A DNA stretch of 64,000 nucleotides from positions 3,291,640 to 3,355,639 of the forward strand of contig KV748181.1 in assembly GCA_001692895.1 (NCBI GenBank), given 5' to 3'. A model generated the notes under the pieces. That model saw only the letters and a program-made list of their open reading frames with translations, was not told where the DNA came from and ran no database searches. Shown one piece after another: positions 45,311 to 56,710 of the stretch; position 1 is the stretch's first letter; each line of letters opens with the position of its first letter. The stretch comes from Cenococcum geophilum 1.58 (lineage: Eukaryota > Ascomycota > Dothideomycetes > Gloniales > Gloniaceae). Made by a program: the position numbers and the translations under genes.

Positions 45311-46560
45311 CCCTCCATGAGGGCCTATCTGGTATCCGGTACACCCAGGTGACTCAGAAGAGGGTCTTAATAGGCGTGGTGCGCGCGACCTGGACGACGG
45401 CGACGCGCCGGCGACGCGACGGCAACGCGACGGCGACCGGACGGCGACTAGACGGCTCAACGAGGTGGAAATACGGGCAAAGCTCTAGGCAGCGGAAACA
45501 CAGGCCAGCTTTAACGGCCCTATGGCGTTCAACTTACAGTCAACTTACGGTCAACTCACGGTCGACTTATAGGCGACTCATAGGAGGGTCTTAATAGGCG
45601 TGGTGTACGCAACCTGATACGTATATGCATAAGGCGATTTATAGGAGGGTCTTAATAGGCGTAGTGCACGCAACCTAATGCATATATATGGGGGAGGCTG
45701 CAGGGGAAACACAGGCTAGTTGGACGAGGACTTGACAGTTAGAGACATAGGCCAGCTTATAAAAAGGGGGGACACAAGCTTAGTTAGTAGGAGGGGGAAG
45801 AGCAGGTCGCCTGGTGCGGGACCTGGTCTCTACAGCCCCCCTCCTATAAGATACGGTCGGCCTATTATAAGGAGACTCTTATAGGCAACGTAAAACGGGA
45901 ACTAGTAGTATATAGGGTATTGCGCCCCTATATTACTACTAGCTTCCTATAAGGCGTAGTACGTAGTAGCTACTGCTGGCTCTAAGGACCTTATCCCTTA
46001 ACTAGGCTCTGACCTTTAGTGCACCTAGTAGGTAGGCAGGATTACACCCTGGCTGGAGAGACTACTACATGGCTTAAGAGAACGGATGCGCGTGTCAGTA
46101 TATCAACAGACGGAACCGTTCGCTTCTAGGGCGGCTCGCTAATGAGATATACTTAAGGAGTAAATAGGAGTTACTTAGGCGGGAGAGGTAGTGGCTCGGC
46201 CTTGTCCGTAAAAGGTATACCCAACTATATTACAGGATGCAGCTATGAAGCCTCCGTAGGATTATATTAGTAGGCGCGAAGATGGGAGTTGCAACCCCTG
46301 GAAACGGCAGCTTATGCCCACGCCGGCGGAAACAATGAAAAAGGCGTAAAACTAGAGGCTATGGAAGGCTCCTAAGCCGTGCGAAAGCGTACTAACTCTA
46401 GGAGGAAACTCTTATATAGACTACTGGGGGGTAGACTGGTACTTGGGTAATACCGTTATAAGATATCTAAAAGAACTGGTGAAATTCCCCGCAATTAGTG
46501 GTGGCAGCTAACTGCTTATAGTTTGGGACCAAAGCACTAGAAAACTGGGGTAGAGGCCTA
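45311..46560 (+). other. 5' region of the LINE with repeated promoter-like units
   Basis: The phrase AGGGTCTTAATAGGCGTRGTG occurs three times (about 45360, 45585, 45643), each followed by a CGCRACCTGR phrase. Shorter CAACTTACGGTCAACT repeats lie at 45530-45565. A GC-rich CGACGGCGACGCG run lies at 45391-45450. The 81-residue open frame here (45349-45594) is repeat-derived. Beyond 45770 no ORF is traceable. Confidence 0.6.
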
Positions 46561-46940
46561 GATAAGTAGGTATGTTAAACTCTACTGTATTACTAGCCAA
46601 TATATAACTACCTGACCGAAGATATAGAGTCTATCCTATTAGGAGACATAAACCTCTACTACCCGCAGTGGGGGGGTATCTATGTTGCTGCCGAACGATA
46701 GGTAGAGTGCCTACTAAAAGCTATAGACACCTGGGGCCTTAAGCTAGCCACCCCCCTAGGAGCAATTATATGGCAACGAGGTACTGCTAGAAGCATAATT
46801 GACCTTACATTTATGGACGAAGGCCTATACTAGAGACTCGAAAGATGCAACCCCGAAGAAGAATAGGCACTCGCTTTAGACTATATCCCTATCCAAATAC
46901 AGCTAGATCTGGATATCAAGGCACAATTAAATAGCAAAAG
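46560..46940 (+). pseudogene. Endonuclease domain (C-terminal half) of the LINE
   Basis: Frame ILLGDINLYYPQWGG (46641), then LLKAIDTWGLKLATPLGA, W.RG..RSIIDLTFM (46790) and ALDYIPIQIQLDL, where the final His of the catalytic SDH motif reads Tyr. This fits apurinic-type EEP endonucleases of LINEs. The first 100 or so residues are not visible upstream. Confidence 0.8.
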
Positions 46941-47079
46941 ATACGCAATAAGAAAGCTTAAGACAGATAGCTTCCTTAATATGGTCAAACAACAACTTTA
47001 AGACCTAGAAGAAATCCACCCGATACCGAATAAGCGAGGCTTAGTGGCTACCCCTGAGGAAATCGACTAAAGACTAGAA

Positions 47080-48560
47080 AGGATCTAGGTAGTAATTAAA
47101 AATAGGTTAGAAGAGCACTGCCCGGTCTTAAAAGCGGGCCCCTACGCGCGACACGTATAGTCCGCACAATGCGCGGTTCTTATCGCCAGCTAACGACGAG
47201 CAAGAAGAAAATATATAAGCAGCCACGATCCTAAAGACAAGAGATATTATAAAGACATAAGAAACTAGCTAAAGAATACCCTAAAAAAAGAAGTAAGGAA
47301 TAGCTGGAGACGGTTTATAAATAAGCATACTACTAACCTAAGCCTCCCCCATAACAAAGGTCTTTAGAGAATAGCGAAATAGGTAAAGAGAAAGGCAGGA
47401 CGTCTAGTAGAAGACCTACACCTTCTGCCCCTGCGAAGACTAGGTAAATTACTGGCTATAAGCGACAATAATAAGAAGGCAAAAATCCTTATAGAAAGAT
47501 TTTTCCCCTAACTAGCTCTAGTAGACCTTAGCGATATCATGGGCGAAGCACCAGTAACTCGCCTAAGGGTTAACAGTGACATGATAACCGAAGAAATGGC
47601 CAGAACCATTAGCCGCCTTTTAAATAATATAGTACTAGGACTAGATGGAATCCTAAATAAAGCCCTAAAGACCTGCGGACCACTAATAGCACCTTAGCTT
47701 ACGGATGTAGCTAGAGCATGCTTTGTAATAGGCTACTACCCAAGACTCGGAAGAGCTATAATAACGTTTGTTTTATATAAAGAAGGTAAAGCAGACTACT
47801 TATTTCTAGGGAGCTACCGCCCTATTGCCTTAGAGAATACCCTTAGTAAGATCTTAGAAAGGGTAATAGCGGACCGCATAATAGACACGGTAAAGGAACA
47901 CGCCCTACTACCACAAAGCTAAATAGGGGCAAGAAAGAACCGCTTAACACTATTAGCACTTACGCTACTCGCTACTACCATTAAATCAGCATAGGCGATG
48001 CGAAGGGACTTTATAGTATTAATACTTAGCCTAGATATTAGTGGCGCCTATGACAACGTACCCTATAAGCGTCTCCTATATATCCTTAGAGCAAAAGGCT
48101 TCCCAGAATAGATTATATAATTTATTTAAGGGTTTATAGGCCAAAAAGAAATATTGCTGGTCTTTAGCGGATACCAAAGCCCCCCTATCGCAGTTGCAAC
48201 AGGAATACCATAAGAATTACCCCTCTCGCCTATACTTTTCCTTTTCTTTATAAGCAACCTACTTAACTCCTTTAAGGAAGGGGCGACCTAGGGGATAGGC
48301 TTCGTTAATAATATAAACCTAATTATATACGGGCCAACAGCCGCAAAGAATTGCAGAACACTAGAGAAAGCTTATAACACCTATATAGAATAGGCAAGAC
48401 AACATAGAGTCTAATTCTTACTAGAGAAGTACCAGCTAATCTATTTTATAAGAAAACGTAACCAATCTGCAGATCTTTAGCATATAATTTGCATCTAAGG
48501 CTTTGGGGGTTAGCTAGTTTAGGGCCTAAGAGTATTAGGAGTATAGGTAGACAGTAAGCT
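47080..48560 (+). pseudogene. Reverse transcriptase of the LINE
   Basis: DGILNKALKTCGP (47643), YRPIALENTLSKILERVIADR (47815, given in part), LSLDISGAYDNVPYKRLLYI (48025), GIP.ELPLSPILFLFFISNL (48205). The catalytic box is GFVNNINLIIYG at 48298 with FVDD mutated to FVNN. Family identity is Tad/I-type by the order EN-RT without RNase H. Confidence 0.92.
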
Positions 48561-49700
48561 CCGGTGGAGCGCATATGCGGCCTAAGCGGCCCGTAAGGGC
48601 TAAGTACAGTATATCGCATTATCTAGGATTGTTAATTCTATATAGGGCCCATACTTCTAGAGGTCACGCCTACTATATACAGTAGTTGTCTGGCCAACCA
48701 TAACGTATGGGTCTAGTATTTGGGCCATTAGAGAATCTAAGAAAGGCCCCCCCAAATCGCTCCTTAAACCACTCCAAAAGGTCTAAATAGCCTGCCTCTA
48801 GAGTATAATAGGCGGATATAAGCGAACGGCCACAGTACTGCTTGAGAAGGAAGCTAATATTCCCCCCCTATAACTATATATTGAAGCCGCTGCAATATAA
48901 AGGGCATAAAAGGAACGTAACTCTAATATTATAAAGTATATCAAGACACGCCTAAATAAACTATAGAGGGACCTTAGGGCGCCTTATAGGAGAACAAACT
49001 AATAACCCTAAAGTAGGGAAGATATATTAGAGAAATAGGTAAAGAAAGTAGAAGAAGAATAGTGCTACTTTAGGGCCCAGGCCTATATAGAGGAGGAAGG
49101 GAGACGCGTAAGAGGCCAGTAAGGATAACAGTAAGAGAGAGAAAAGAGCTAAAGTAAAGTATAAAAGAACGCTAGGAAACCAACTACCGTAATATAATAC
49201 TGGCTGGACCAACGCTAGAGAGGTGTATGGGAGTTAAAGGTACAGAGGTTAACTAAGGTAAGAAGAACCTAAGCTGTAGTATAGTTAACGCCATAGGGGG
49301 TAAATACTCTAGGGCTCTGAGAAGGCCTAACAAAGGCAGAAAATATAATGGTAATACTCTTAAGAATAGGAGTAATAGGACTAAAAGACTGGCTCTACTA
49401 GGTGGATGTCCTAGTAGGTAGCCCGAGATGCGAATATAGCTGGCTAAGATAGACACTAAAGCATGTAATACTGCTATGCCCCTTACGTACTAACCGAGAA
49501 GCAATGCTTTTAGTAGCTGGCACAGAGAACTATAAGACACTACTCTTAATATAAAAAGGCCTTAAGGCGGTTACCCAGTGGCTTATTAGCCAAAATGTAC
49601 TAAACCAGTTCTGGGTTATAAAGGAAATGGTAATAGAAGGTAGGGGGGCGAGTAACGGGTGCCCCCTAATGACTCTATAGCAGTAGAGTAAAGTTTATAA
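48560..49700 (+). pseudogene. C-terminal region of the LINE protein with CCHC motif
   Basis: LRWSAYAA.AARKG, VQYIALSRIVNS, TITYGSSIWA, LLKPLQKV.IACL (48570-48800) are typical LINE thumb/connection sequences. The C-terminal SPRCEYSW ... LKHVILLCPL (49420-49490) is the usual C-x-C..H..C zinc motif near LINE ends. Minus-strand frames at 49027-49456 are shadows. Confidence 0.85.
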
Positions 49701-49941
49701 TACTAGCGCGTCCGTAGGCTTATTACGGCAGCAGTAGTTCCTAAGGAGGTCAAAAAGTAAGGTAGTAGGAGCACCACAGGTGACTTGTAGGCGCCTCGTA
49801 GGCGCCTTGTAGGCGAGTCCTATAAGGCGGGGAGATGGATTACGGGGTTTTCTTAAATAGAGTTTTCTCCCTACATGTATATAAGGAGTAGTCCGCGTGG
49901 GCCCAATAGGGATCCGAATTGGACGTTAAGCAATGAATTAT

Positions 49942-50430
49942 TATATACTCTAGTAGCTATACTAAAAGTGGTATAGGCAACGACATAATAATAAGTGGGA
50001 AGATTTTTATATATAGTTAGATAAATAAGTTATTTAAGACCACCTAATTATAGAGAAGGCTATAACTTATATTAAAGGAGCCTTAATTATAACATTAAGG
50101 AATCTAAAGGAATAATTAGAGGACTAGAGAAGTAAGAGATATATCTTAGTACCTATAAATAAGGTTATAACGTTTAGATTAATATAATAAAGGTTTAAAC
50201 TTAAAGATAAAAATAAGTTAAGAGTTAACCTAAAGCACCTAGTATACTATACGCTATTATAGATTATATATATAGATAATATATATAAAATGCATAAGAA
50301 CTCAAAAGAGAAGAATTGGAAATACCCTATAAGGATATATTAGGCGCTAGATACGTAATAGTATAGAAATACTAAATATATATATAGATGGTATTTAATA
50401 GAAGTATAAGAGTTAGGAGACTTAATACCA
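49942..50430 (+). mobile_element. Element Z'' segment 3
   Basis: Continues exactly from the LINE target site (TATATACTCTAGTA) with sequence equal to Z 10645-11135. Interrupted at 50431 by the MITE/minisatellite block. Confidence 0.9.
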
Positions 50431-50690
50431 TTAGGATTTTTTTTTGGGCGCGTTATTGTAAACGAAAATTGGGGTCTGCAAAACCTGCGAAAGTCGCAAT
50501 TTTAGTAATTTGCGGCGATTTGCAGCAATTTGCTATAAATATATAGGCTACCTATATACGCGCCTGCCCTATCTATGTGTTTATAGTAAATTGCTATAAA
50601 TTACCGTAATTACTAAAATTGCGACTTACGCCTGCAAGTTTTGCAGACCCCGATTTTTACTTATAATAATATACTAAAAAAAAATCCTAA
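50431..50690. mobile_element. Fold-back MITE, 260 bp
   Basis: The two halves are nearly complementary: TTAGGATTTTTTTTTGGGCG at the left and ...AAAAAAAAATCCTAA at the right, with GGGGTCTGCAAAACYTGC and GTCGCAATTTTAGTAATT mirrored. If the tips are GGATTTTT and AAAAATCC, the flanks read TA on both sides, as in mariner-type MITEs. Confidence 0.7.
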
Positions 50691-51360
50691 TATAGAGGCT
50701 CTGCATAAGGCTCTATATAAAGCTCTATATAAAGCTTTACGCGAAGCTCTATATAAAGCTTTATATAAGGCTCTATATAAGGCTTTATATAAAGCTCTAC
50801 GTATAGAGGCTCTATATAAGGCTCTATATAAAGCTTTGTATAAATTTATGCACGAAGCTTTATACAAAGCTCTACACAAAGCTTTATATATAAGGCTCTA
50901 TACAAGGCTCTATACAAAGCTCTACGTATAGAGGCTCTATATAAGGCTCTTATATAAGGCTTTATATAAAGCTCTATACGAAGCTCTTATACAAAGCTTT
51001 GCATAATGCTCTATACGAAGCTCTACGTATAGAGGCTCTATATAAAGGTCTATACGAAGCTCTATATAAAGCTCTACGTATAGAGGCTCTGCATGAGGCT
51101 CTATATAAAGCTCTATATAAAGCTCTGCACGAAGCTCTATATAAAGCTCTATACGAAGCTCTATACGAAGCTCTATATAAGGCTCTATATAAAGCTCTAC
51201 ATAAAGCTCTGCATAAAAGCTCTATATAAAGTCTATATGAAGCTCTAAAGCTCTATAAAGCTTCTATATAAAGCTCTAATATATAGAGGCTCCTGCATAA
51301 AGCTCTGCGCGAAGCTTTGCGTACGGAGGCTCTACACGAAGCTCTATATAAAGCCTTTGT
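50691..51360. repeat. 12-bp minisatellite (AAGGCTCTATAT-type), right array
   Basis: About 50 variants of AAGGCTCTATATAAAGCTCT, i.e. a 12-bp core with C/T and G/A differences, over 670 bp. Both strands give long repeating frames (50641-50931, 50999-51229, 50661-50879) because the unit is a multiple of three. Not protein-coding in my view. Confidence 0.9.
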
Positions 51361-51524
51361 GTGTGCGCGTGACACATTACTATTAGGTCCCCGCTATATT
51401 CCTAATAACCTCTATACGTGCCTCTGCCAAGTATACCCCCTATATACACCTAGGTAGCCACCTCTTTTTTACCCTTCCTTACATCCTCCCTACCTAGGAA
51501 AGACACCAGAACGACAGCTAGCAG
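51361..51524. other. Spacer between the 12-bp and 20-bp arrays
   Basis: Shares CCTCTATACGTRCCTCTRCC and ACCCTTCCTTAYATCCTCCC with the left locus (7640-7720). The two loci are therefore homologous beyond the arrays themselves. Confidence 0.7.
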
Positions 51525-51895
51525 AACAACCGTCGCCGGAGCCAGACGACCATCGCCGGAGCTAGACGACCGTCGCCGGAGCCAGATGACCGTCGCCAGA
51601 GCTGGACGACCGTCGTTAGACGACCGTCGCCGGAGCCAGATGACCGTCGCCAGAGCTGGACGACCGTCGCCGGAGCCAGATGACCGTCGCCAGAGCTAGA
51701 CGACCGTCAGAGCTAGACGACCGTCGTCAGAGCTGGACGACCGTCGTCAGAGCTGGACGACCGTCGTCAGAGCTGGACGACCGTCGCCGGAGCCAGATGA
51801 CCGTCGCCAGAGCTAGACGACCGTCAGAGCCAGACGACCGTTGTCATCGCCACACGACCGTCGCCAGAGCCACACGACAACCGTTCGAACGACTA
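51525..51895. repeat. 20-bp minisatellite, right array
   Basis: About 17 copies of TGGACGACCGTCGTCAGAGC and variants (CAGATGACCGTCGCCAGAGC). Much less eroded than the left locus. The open frames at 51680-51943 and 51813-52034 derive from it. Confidence 0.9.
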
Positions 51896-51942
51896 GCCAG
51901 TGAACACGATAAACGATTTGATCGATCGATTGAATTAAGGTG

Positions 51943-52120
51943 ACATAGACAGGTAGGCATAGACAGGTAGGTATAGACGGGTAGGTATAGACGGACGGAT
52001 AGATAGATAGGTAGGTAGGCAAGTAGGTAGGCAAGTAGGTAGGCAGGTAGGCAGGTAGGTAGGTAGGTAGGTAGGTAGGTAGGTAGGCAGGCAGGCAGGT
52101 AGGTAGGTAGGTAGGTAGAT
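51943..52120. repeat. GGTA/GGCA tandem array, right locus
   Basis: Mostly AGGTAGGTAGGCAGGT units. Counterpart of 7863-7876 plus 15828-16035. Confidence 0.9.
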
Positions 52121-52342
52121 AATTTAGAGCCTCTATAAAAGGCTTCCCCCTTAATGCCTAAAGTAGATAGCTCTATATTTTATATAGTTATAATATAAAT
52201 ATATTTAAAAGTATATTATAGAAATCTATAAGAATATATAATAATTTGGTTATTATATAATATAATTATAATTTATATAGTTATAATTTATACAGTTTTT
52301 ACAATTTATACAGTTTGTATTATTTATACGGTTTGTACAATT
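52121..52342. other. AT-rich spacer left of Z'
   Basis: No gene. Ends in repeated ACAGTTTNTANAATTTATA phrases that continue beyond Z' at 56452-56510, showing Z' interrupted this stretch (duplication CAATT at 52338-52342 and 56452-56456). Confidence 0.7.
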
Positions 52343-52875
52343 TGTAACGGAACCTTATAGCAAGAACTACGATGGGCTCGTCAATGGGCTAGGTGTGTAG
52401 GAAATGCAAGTACAAAAGTCAATAACGTAATAACAACTGGTGGAGTAGTTGCCCAACAGATTAACTCTAATTGTATTCTGAGAATCACTATAAAGAAGGA
52501 ACTATCTAGGTAGGGACTAAGGGTCCTTAAATATATAACCGTACTCCTATAAAATCCTTTTTATACGTAATATACGTCTTATACATAAGGTACATAAGTT
52601 CCTCTTATTTCTCTTGTTTAATACGTAGCACATTATATAACCTTAGTTACCATTCCTCGTTATATGGTTTTATCGGCTCCATTCCGGACCGTGCCTAAAT
52701 TAACTAACTAGCTTCTTCCGTCTCTTCTCTAAGTAGTTATAACATCGTACTTAAAGCGTCCGTAACACTATCTCCTTCCTCTTTATCTTTATTCTTAAAG
52801 ATTTAAAACATCTTTAAGTTGTTTACTAGAGGTATAATATCCGTTTAATCAATTTAGTTAATATTATTGCTTATT

Positions 52876-53520
52876 ATACCTAAAGTAATTTCTTCTTCAC
52901 ACGCCCAACGTCGTGCTCGCACTATTGCTGCAATATTATCTCTTAGTAAGATTATACCGTTTTTATGTTCTTATTATTCGAAAGAGGGGTTAGTTTATAT
53001 TGCGTTAGTGAACCCATCTTCGCGACAACTGTCCTCTTACTTAGAGTGCACTAAAGTAAATATTCGTTTGTCCTGTGACATTTGCTCTACTTCTAATGCT
53101 AAATATACGCGACCTATTACTCTTAATAGTCATCTAGTTCCCTAATTAATTTGTCTTAGGGTCTTATATTTAATCTGCTGCTACGCGGCTAGATAGTGAA
53201 CTATTATAAGCCCTTGCTAAGTTAAAACGTTTTTATAATGCGGAACAGAAGGCCCTAAATGCTTAAATTGCGGCATCTACTCGTCTACTTCGTCTTAAGA
53301 AGGTTCGTAAGAAGGTCCGTTTTAAGGAGTAGAAACTTATAGAATAAGGTCTATAGGAACTAGGTAATAAAAGAATGGATTCTCCTCTAATAGAGAAGGA
53401 AATAGATCCGAGTAGTTTAGTAACTGCTCTTCTTAGGTCCCCCTTAGGTGACTTATTCTTTGGCAATCCTTTTTTATTAATACTGCCTAACCTAATCTCT
53501 TCTGATACTCCTATACCTTT
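52876..53520 (+). pseudogene. Antisense cysteine-rich/coiled-coil ORF of Z'
   Basis: Equivalent to 14655-15294 in Z. An open run of 92 codons ends at 53145 and includes LSKIIPFLCSYYSKEGLVYI, SYLECTKVNIRLSCDICS and KYTRPITLNS. The expected start is ATA at 52876. After a one-base offset the helical part LDSELL.ALAKLKRF, AEQKALNA, LLRLKKVRKKVRFKE and LGNKRMDSPLIEKEID continues to about 53500, with LRSPLGDLFFGNP. The offset occurs at the same place as in Z. Confidence 0.6.
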
Positions 53521-53549
53521 CCCCTAGCGTTCTTTAAATTCTCTAGTAG

Positions 53550-54790
53550 CTCCTAGGTAGTCTTAGTGTAGCCTATCTACTTAACCTTATACTATGTTTC
53601 GTCGTTAATGTCCTTATAATTAANGATCTTTAATACTTACTATTTGTCTTCTTCTTGTCCTCTATATATGTCTGCTTTATAGACCGGTGGCTTAATATTC
53701 CCATATGCTAGCTCTAGTATTGCGATATGCTATATAGGGTAGATCTTTATTTTGGCTAGTAGGTTTAACTTAAATATAACCGGTGAAATTCTTTATATAA
53801 TTTCGAAAGGTCCTAGTCTAACATGGTTTAATTTCTTACTTAGTTGTCGACTCTTAAAATTTTTGTGTAGTAGCCACACTTTATCTCCCTCCTTAAGATC
53901 TGGTCCCTTAGATCTCCTAGTATTATAGTACCTTTTCATTCTCTCTTATACTTTCTTTACTAATTCCGTAAGGTCTATATAAAGATTTATTAATATCTTT
54001 ATTCTCTCTTTAGCTGTACTACTTATTTTCTTTACTTACTGTGGTAACAATAATATTCTTAGCTCGTATCTATAATTTGCCTTAAATAGTAATATGCCTA
54101 TTCCTTCTTAAGGTATTGCATTATATGCAAACTATATAACTAGTAATAGCGATACCTAATTATTCTGTGCATAATTAATATAATACCTTAGGTACTACTC
54201 TAGCGTCTAATTTAATCTTTTCGTTTAACCGTCTGTCTGCGGATAATATACGGTGGAAGTTACTGCTTAAACTCCTTGCTCCGCTAAGAACACTTCCTAA
54301 AATGCTACTACGAATCTTAAATCTCTATCCGATATAATCTTACTTAATGCTCCATATTTTATAAACACTTCTTTAATATAGATTCTAGCGACATCTTCCG
54401 CTAAGATTTCTTCTATGCATGCTATAAAGTATTCCCACTTTGTAAGCTTGTCTACTATTACTAAGATCGCGTTATAATCTTGTCCGGTAATAGGATCTTT
54501 TAATTTTAGTAACTTAACAATAAAGTCCTATAATATGACCTCCCATGGTCTTTCTAGTATTTTGACAGGTTGTAGCCCTCTATATAGCTTATGCCTCGTC
54601 GGTTTATTCCTTTAGCAATCTAGACATTCCTTTATAGCCCTTCTGGCTATCCTCTAGATTCCGTTAATAATATACTCCTCCTGGAGTCTTAATACTAAGC
54701 CCGTAGCTCCATTGTGTCCTTGGGTTAGTCCTTTATGGAAGTCTTCCACGAACTGCTCTGCTATGCTTCTTGCGCCATACTTAGCGTCCT
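53550..54790 (-). pseudogene. pol: Integrase and chromodomain of Z', joined to gag
   Basis: Begins at the deletion junction within the region before the HHCC zinc motif (EQFVEDFHKGLTQGHNGATG). It continues through the catalytic core (SDRDLRF near 54320) to the chromodomain near 53560-53660 (WYKVKW.GYTKTT type). Gag and integrase are brought close together. Whether the frames stay joined needs translation across 54787. An N is at 53624. Confidence 0.8.
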
Positions 54791-55982
54791 CATGAATTTG
54801 GCATGCGTTGTTGTAACAAAACGTAAAACTTCTAATTGAATATTCTTTTGTTCCTTGTAGTATGTTATTGTCCCTTTATACGTGTACGTCGTCTGCTAGT
54901 CTTATGCCCTTTACTGCGTAGTAACTCTGCCCACTTCTATAGTCTCTAATATAATGACCCTGTTTTCCGTAATTTATATAAGCTCCTTCTTTAAACCATT
55001 TCTCTTGCTATGGAGTTCGCCTGAATGTCTTCTGCTGTTGAGATCCCTGATTTGGCCTCTACTTCTTAGACCTTTGATTACTTAATCCTTATCCTCTAGG
55101 TTTCTATAGTTTGCTCTATTTCTTATAGGCTTTTTTAGTACTACTTAGGTCTATTAGCTCTGCACTATACCATAGTTTCTAGCTTGGCTTTTATCGTTAC
55201 GTACTCTACGCCTTATATAACTGTGGAACTTTGTCCTAGCCCCTCTTAGCCTGTTCCCTTTAGTAGATCCAATTATTAATTTTAATTGCCTGATCTATTA
55301 GTTCCCTTAGGGTTTCCATATCTTCTATTAGGATAATTACGTCCTAGACTTTAGCCTTAAGTCCCTATTTGTACTGTGCTATAAGCGCCCTATTATTCCA
55401 CTTTACTTATATTACTAGTGTCTGGAACTATATTATATACTTAATTGCTAAAGTTCGTTATACGAGGTTCTGGAGTTTTCTTTCCGCTATAGTTGTTTCT
55501 TCTGGGTCTCTAAATATCTGCGTAAGTCGTTCTGTAAATCCTTCCTAACTTAAGAACATAAATCGCACGTCTTAGTTAGTGGTCGTTATTCTATTTACCT
55601 ATATCTCCGTAAAATAAGGCTTAAACCACTTAAGTGCTTTTCCTAATAAGAATAGTCCTGCGTAGGCTATCCAATCCACGGGTGTAGGTAACTTTGCTCC
55701 CTCCTATGAGACCTTAAAGTGTATCTGCGTAAGGAATCCTTTAAGCTTTAACCTCTTTTCTATAAATCTCTTAATTAATAGTAGCTTAATCTTTACTACT
55801 CCTATTCTGTTAAGTCTTTCTTCTAATACTATATTATTAGCTGTTAGCTAGTTAACTATTTCCTATAGCTGTTTGACTGTTATAGGTTGCTATAAGTTAG
55901 TATCCGCTATACTGGTATTACCTCCTATCCTTAAAGTAGTTGCTACCGTTAATGGCGTTGTGGTAGCTGCTTTTGGTGGTAT
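54790..55982 (-). pseudogene. gag: gag of Z'
   Basis: Collinear with Z gag. The start ATG is mutated to ATA (55982-55980). The capsid and zinc knuckle (CCHC relic near 54960-54975, reading NYGKQGHYIRDY) are better preserved than in Z, with fewer stops per length, for example QSYYAVKGIRLADDVHV at 54880-54930. Confidence 0.85.
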
Positions 55983-56456
55983 ATTGTTTGACTTCTTGTA
56001 TTAATACTATAACCGGGTAGTAATTATATAACGGAACCTTGTAGTAAGAACTACAATAGGCTCGTTAATAGGCTAGGTGTATAGGAAATGTAAGTATAAA
56101 AGTCAACAACGTAATAATAACTAGTGGAGTGGTTGCCTAATAGATTAACTCTAATTGTATTCTAAGAATTACTATAAGGAAGGAACTATCTAGGTAGGGA
56201 CTAAGGGTCCTTAAATACATAACCGTACTCCTATAAAATCCTTCTTGTACGTAATATACGTCTTATATATAAGGTACGTAAGTTCCTTTTATTCCTCTCG
56301 TTTAATACGTAGCACATTATGTGACCTTAGTTACTATTCCTTGTCACATGGTTCTATTGGCTCTATTCCGGACCGTGCCTAAATTAACCAACTAGCTTCT
56401 TTTGTCTCTTCTCCAAGTAGTTGTAACATCGTACTTAAAGCGTCCGTAACACAATT

Positions 56457-56710
56457 CGTACGGTTTATATAATTTGTACAGTTTTTATAATTTATATAGT
56501 TTGCGCGCTATTTATTTATAGGGTAGCGTTTTACTGCAATTTATTTATAGGGGTAGCATTTTACCGCAATTTGCTATTAGGTGCTGCGATTTTATAATAA
56601 AACGTGCGTTTTACGTAAATTGCTATCGACTATATCCACCTGCTATAACCGTATAGTTTGTGGCAATTTGCTGCAAACCGCAATAACAAGCCCTAAAAAA
56701 AATTTCCTAA
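56457..56710. other. Right end of the minisatellite block
   Basis: AT-rich with CAATTTATTTATAGGGGTAGC and CAATTTGCTATTAGG phrases. It ends TTGCGG...GCCCTAAAAAAAATTTCCTAA, an inverted match to the left tip of the MITE at 50431 (TTAGGA, T-run, GGG, TTATTG). This is a third copy of that terminus, so 50431-56710 may be one larger element. Confidence 0.5.

Larger units (their letters stand above)
45311..49941 (+). mobile_element. Tad-like LINE retrotransposon
   Basis: 4,631 bp flanked by a 14-bp duplication TATATACTCTAGTA (45297-45310, 49942-49955), typical of target-primed insertion. It encodes an endonuclease remnant, a reverse transcriptase and a C-terminal CCHC zinc motif. No ORF1/gag is recognisable, and the endonuclease N-terminus is missing, so the 5' part may be rearranged. 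The 3' end is ...AAGCAATGAATTA without a long poly(A). Confidence 0.9.
52343..56451 (-). mobile_element. Element Z', internally deleted chromodomain Ty3 element
   Basis: 4,109 bp with 425-bp LTRs (56027-56451 is 5', 52343-52767 is 3'). It keeps gag, integrase, chromodomain and the antisense ORF but lacks about 3.84 kb equivalent to Z 9563-13400 (extra segment, protease, RT, RNase H). The junction is at about 54787, where GGCGCAAG joins AAGCATAGCAGAGCAG. Both parental sites carry AAG, suggesting a microhomology deletion or a template jump. Confidence 0.93.

Noticed and set aside
45349-45594. 81-codon plus-strand frame in the LINE 5' region
   Set aside because: Made of GC-rich short repeats, with no family features and no relation to ORF1 of Tad-like elements.
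49027-49456. Minus-strand 61- and 67-codon frames
   Set aside because: Antisense to the C-terminal region of the LINE protein.
50641-51229. Long open frames of KALY-type repeats on both strands
   Set aside because: They come from a 12-bp tandem repeat that is a multiple of three and contains no stop. The same sequence is open on both strands and differs between the two loci.
51525-51895. Regularly spaced repeats that might suggest a CRISPR array
   Set aside because: The units are contiguous 20-bp tandem repeats without unique spacers, in a eukaryotic repeat context.
53263-53466. Minus-strand 67-codon frame (MPKNKSPKGDLRR) near the 3' LTR of Z'
   Set aside because: It is the strand opposite the antisense cysteine-rich ORF. 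That ORF extends further and has recognisable cysteine and helical features in both copies. The sense frame could still be a small element ORF, but I see no support.
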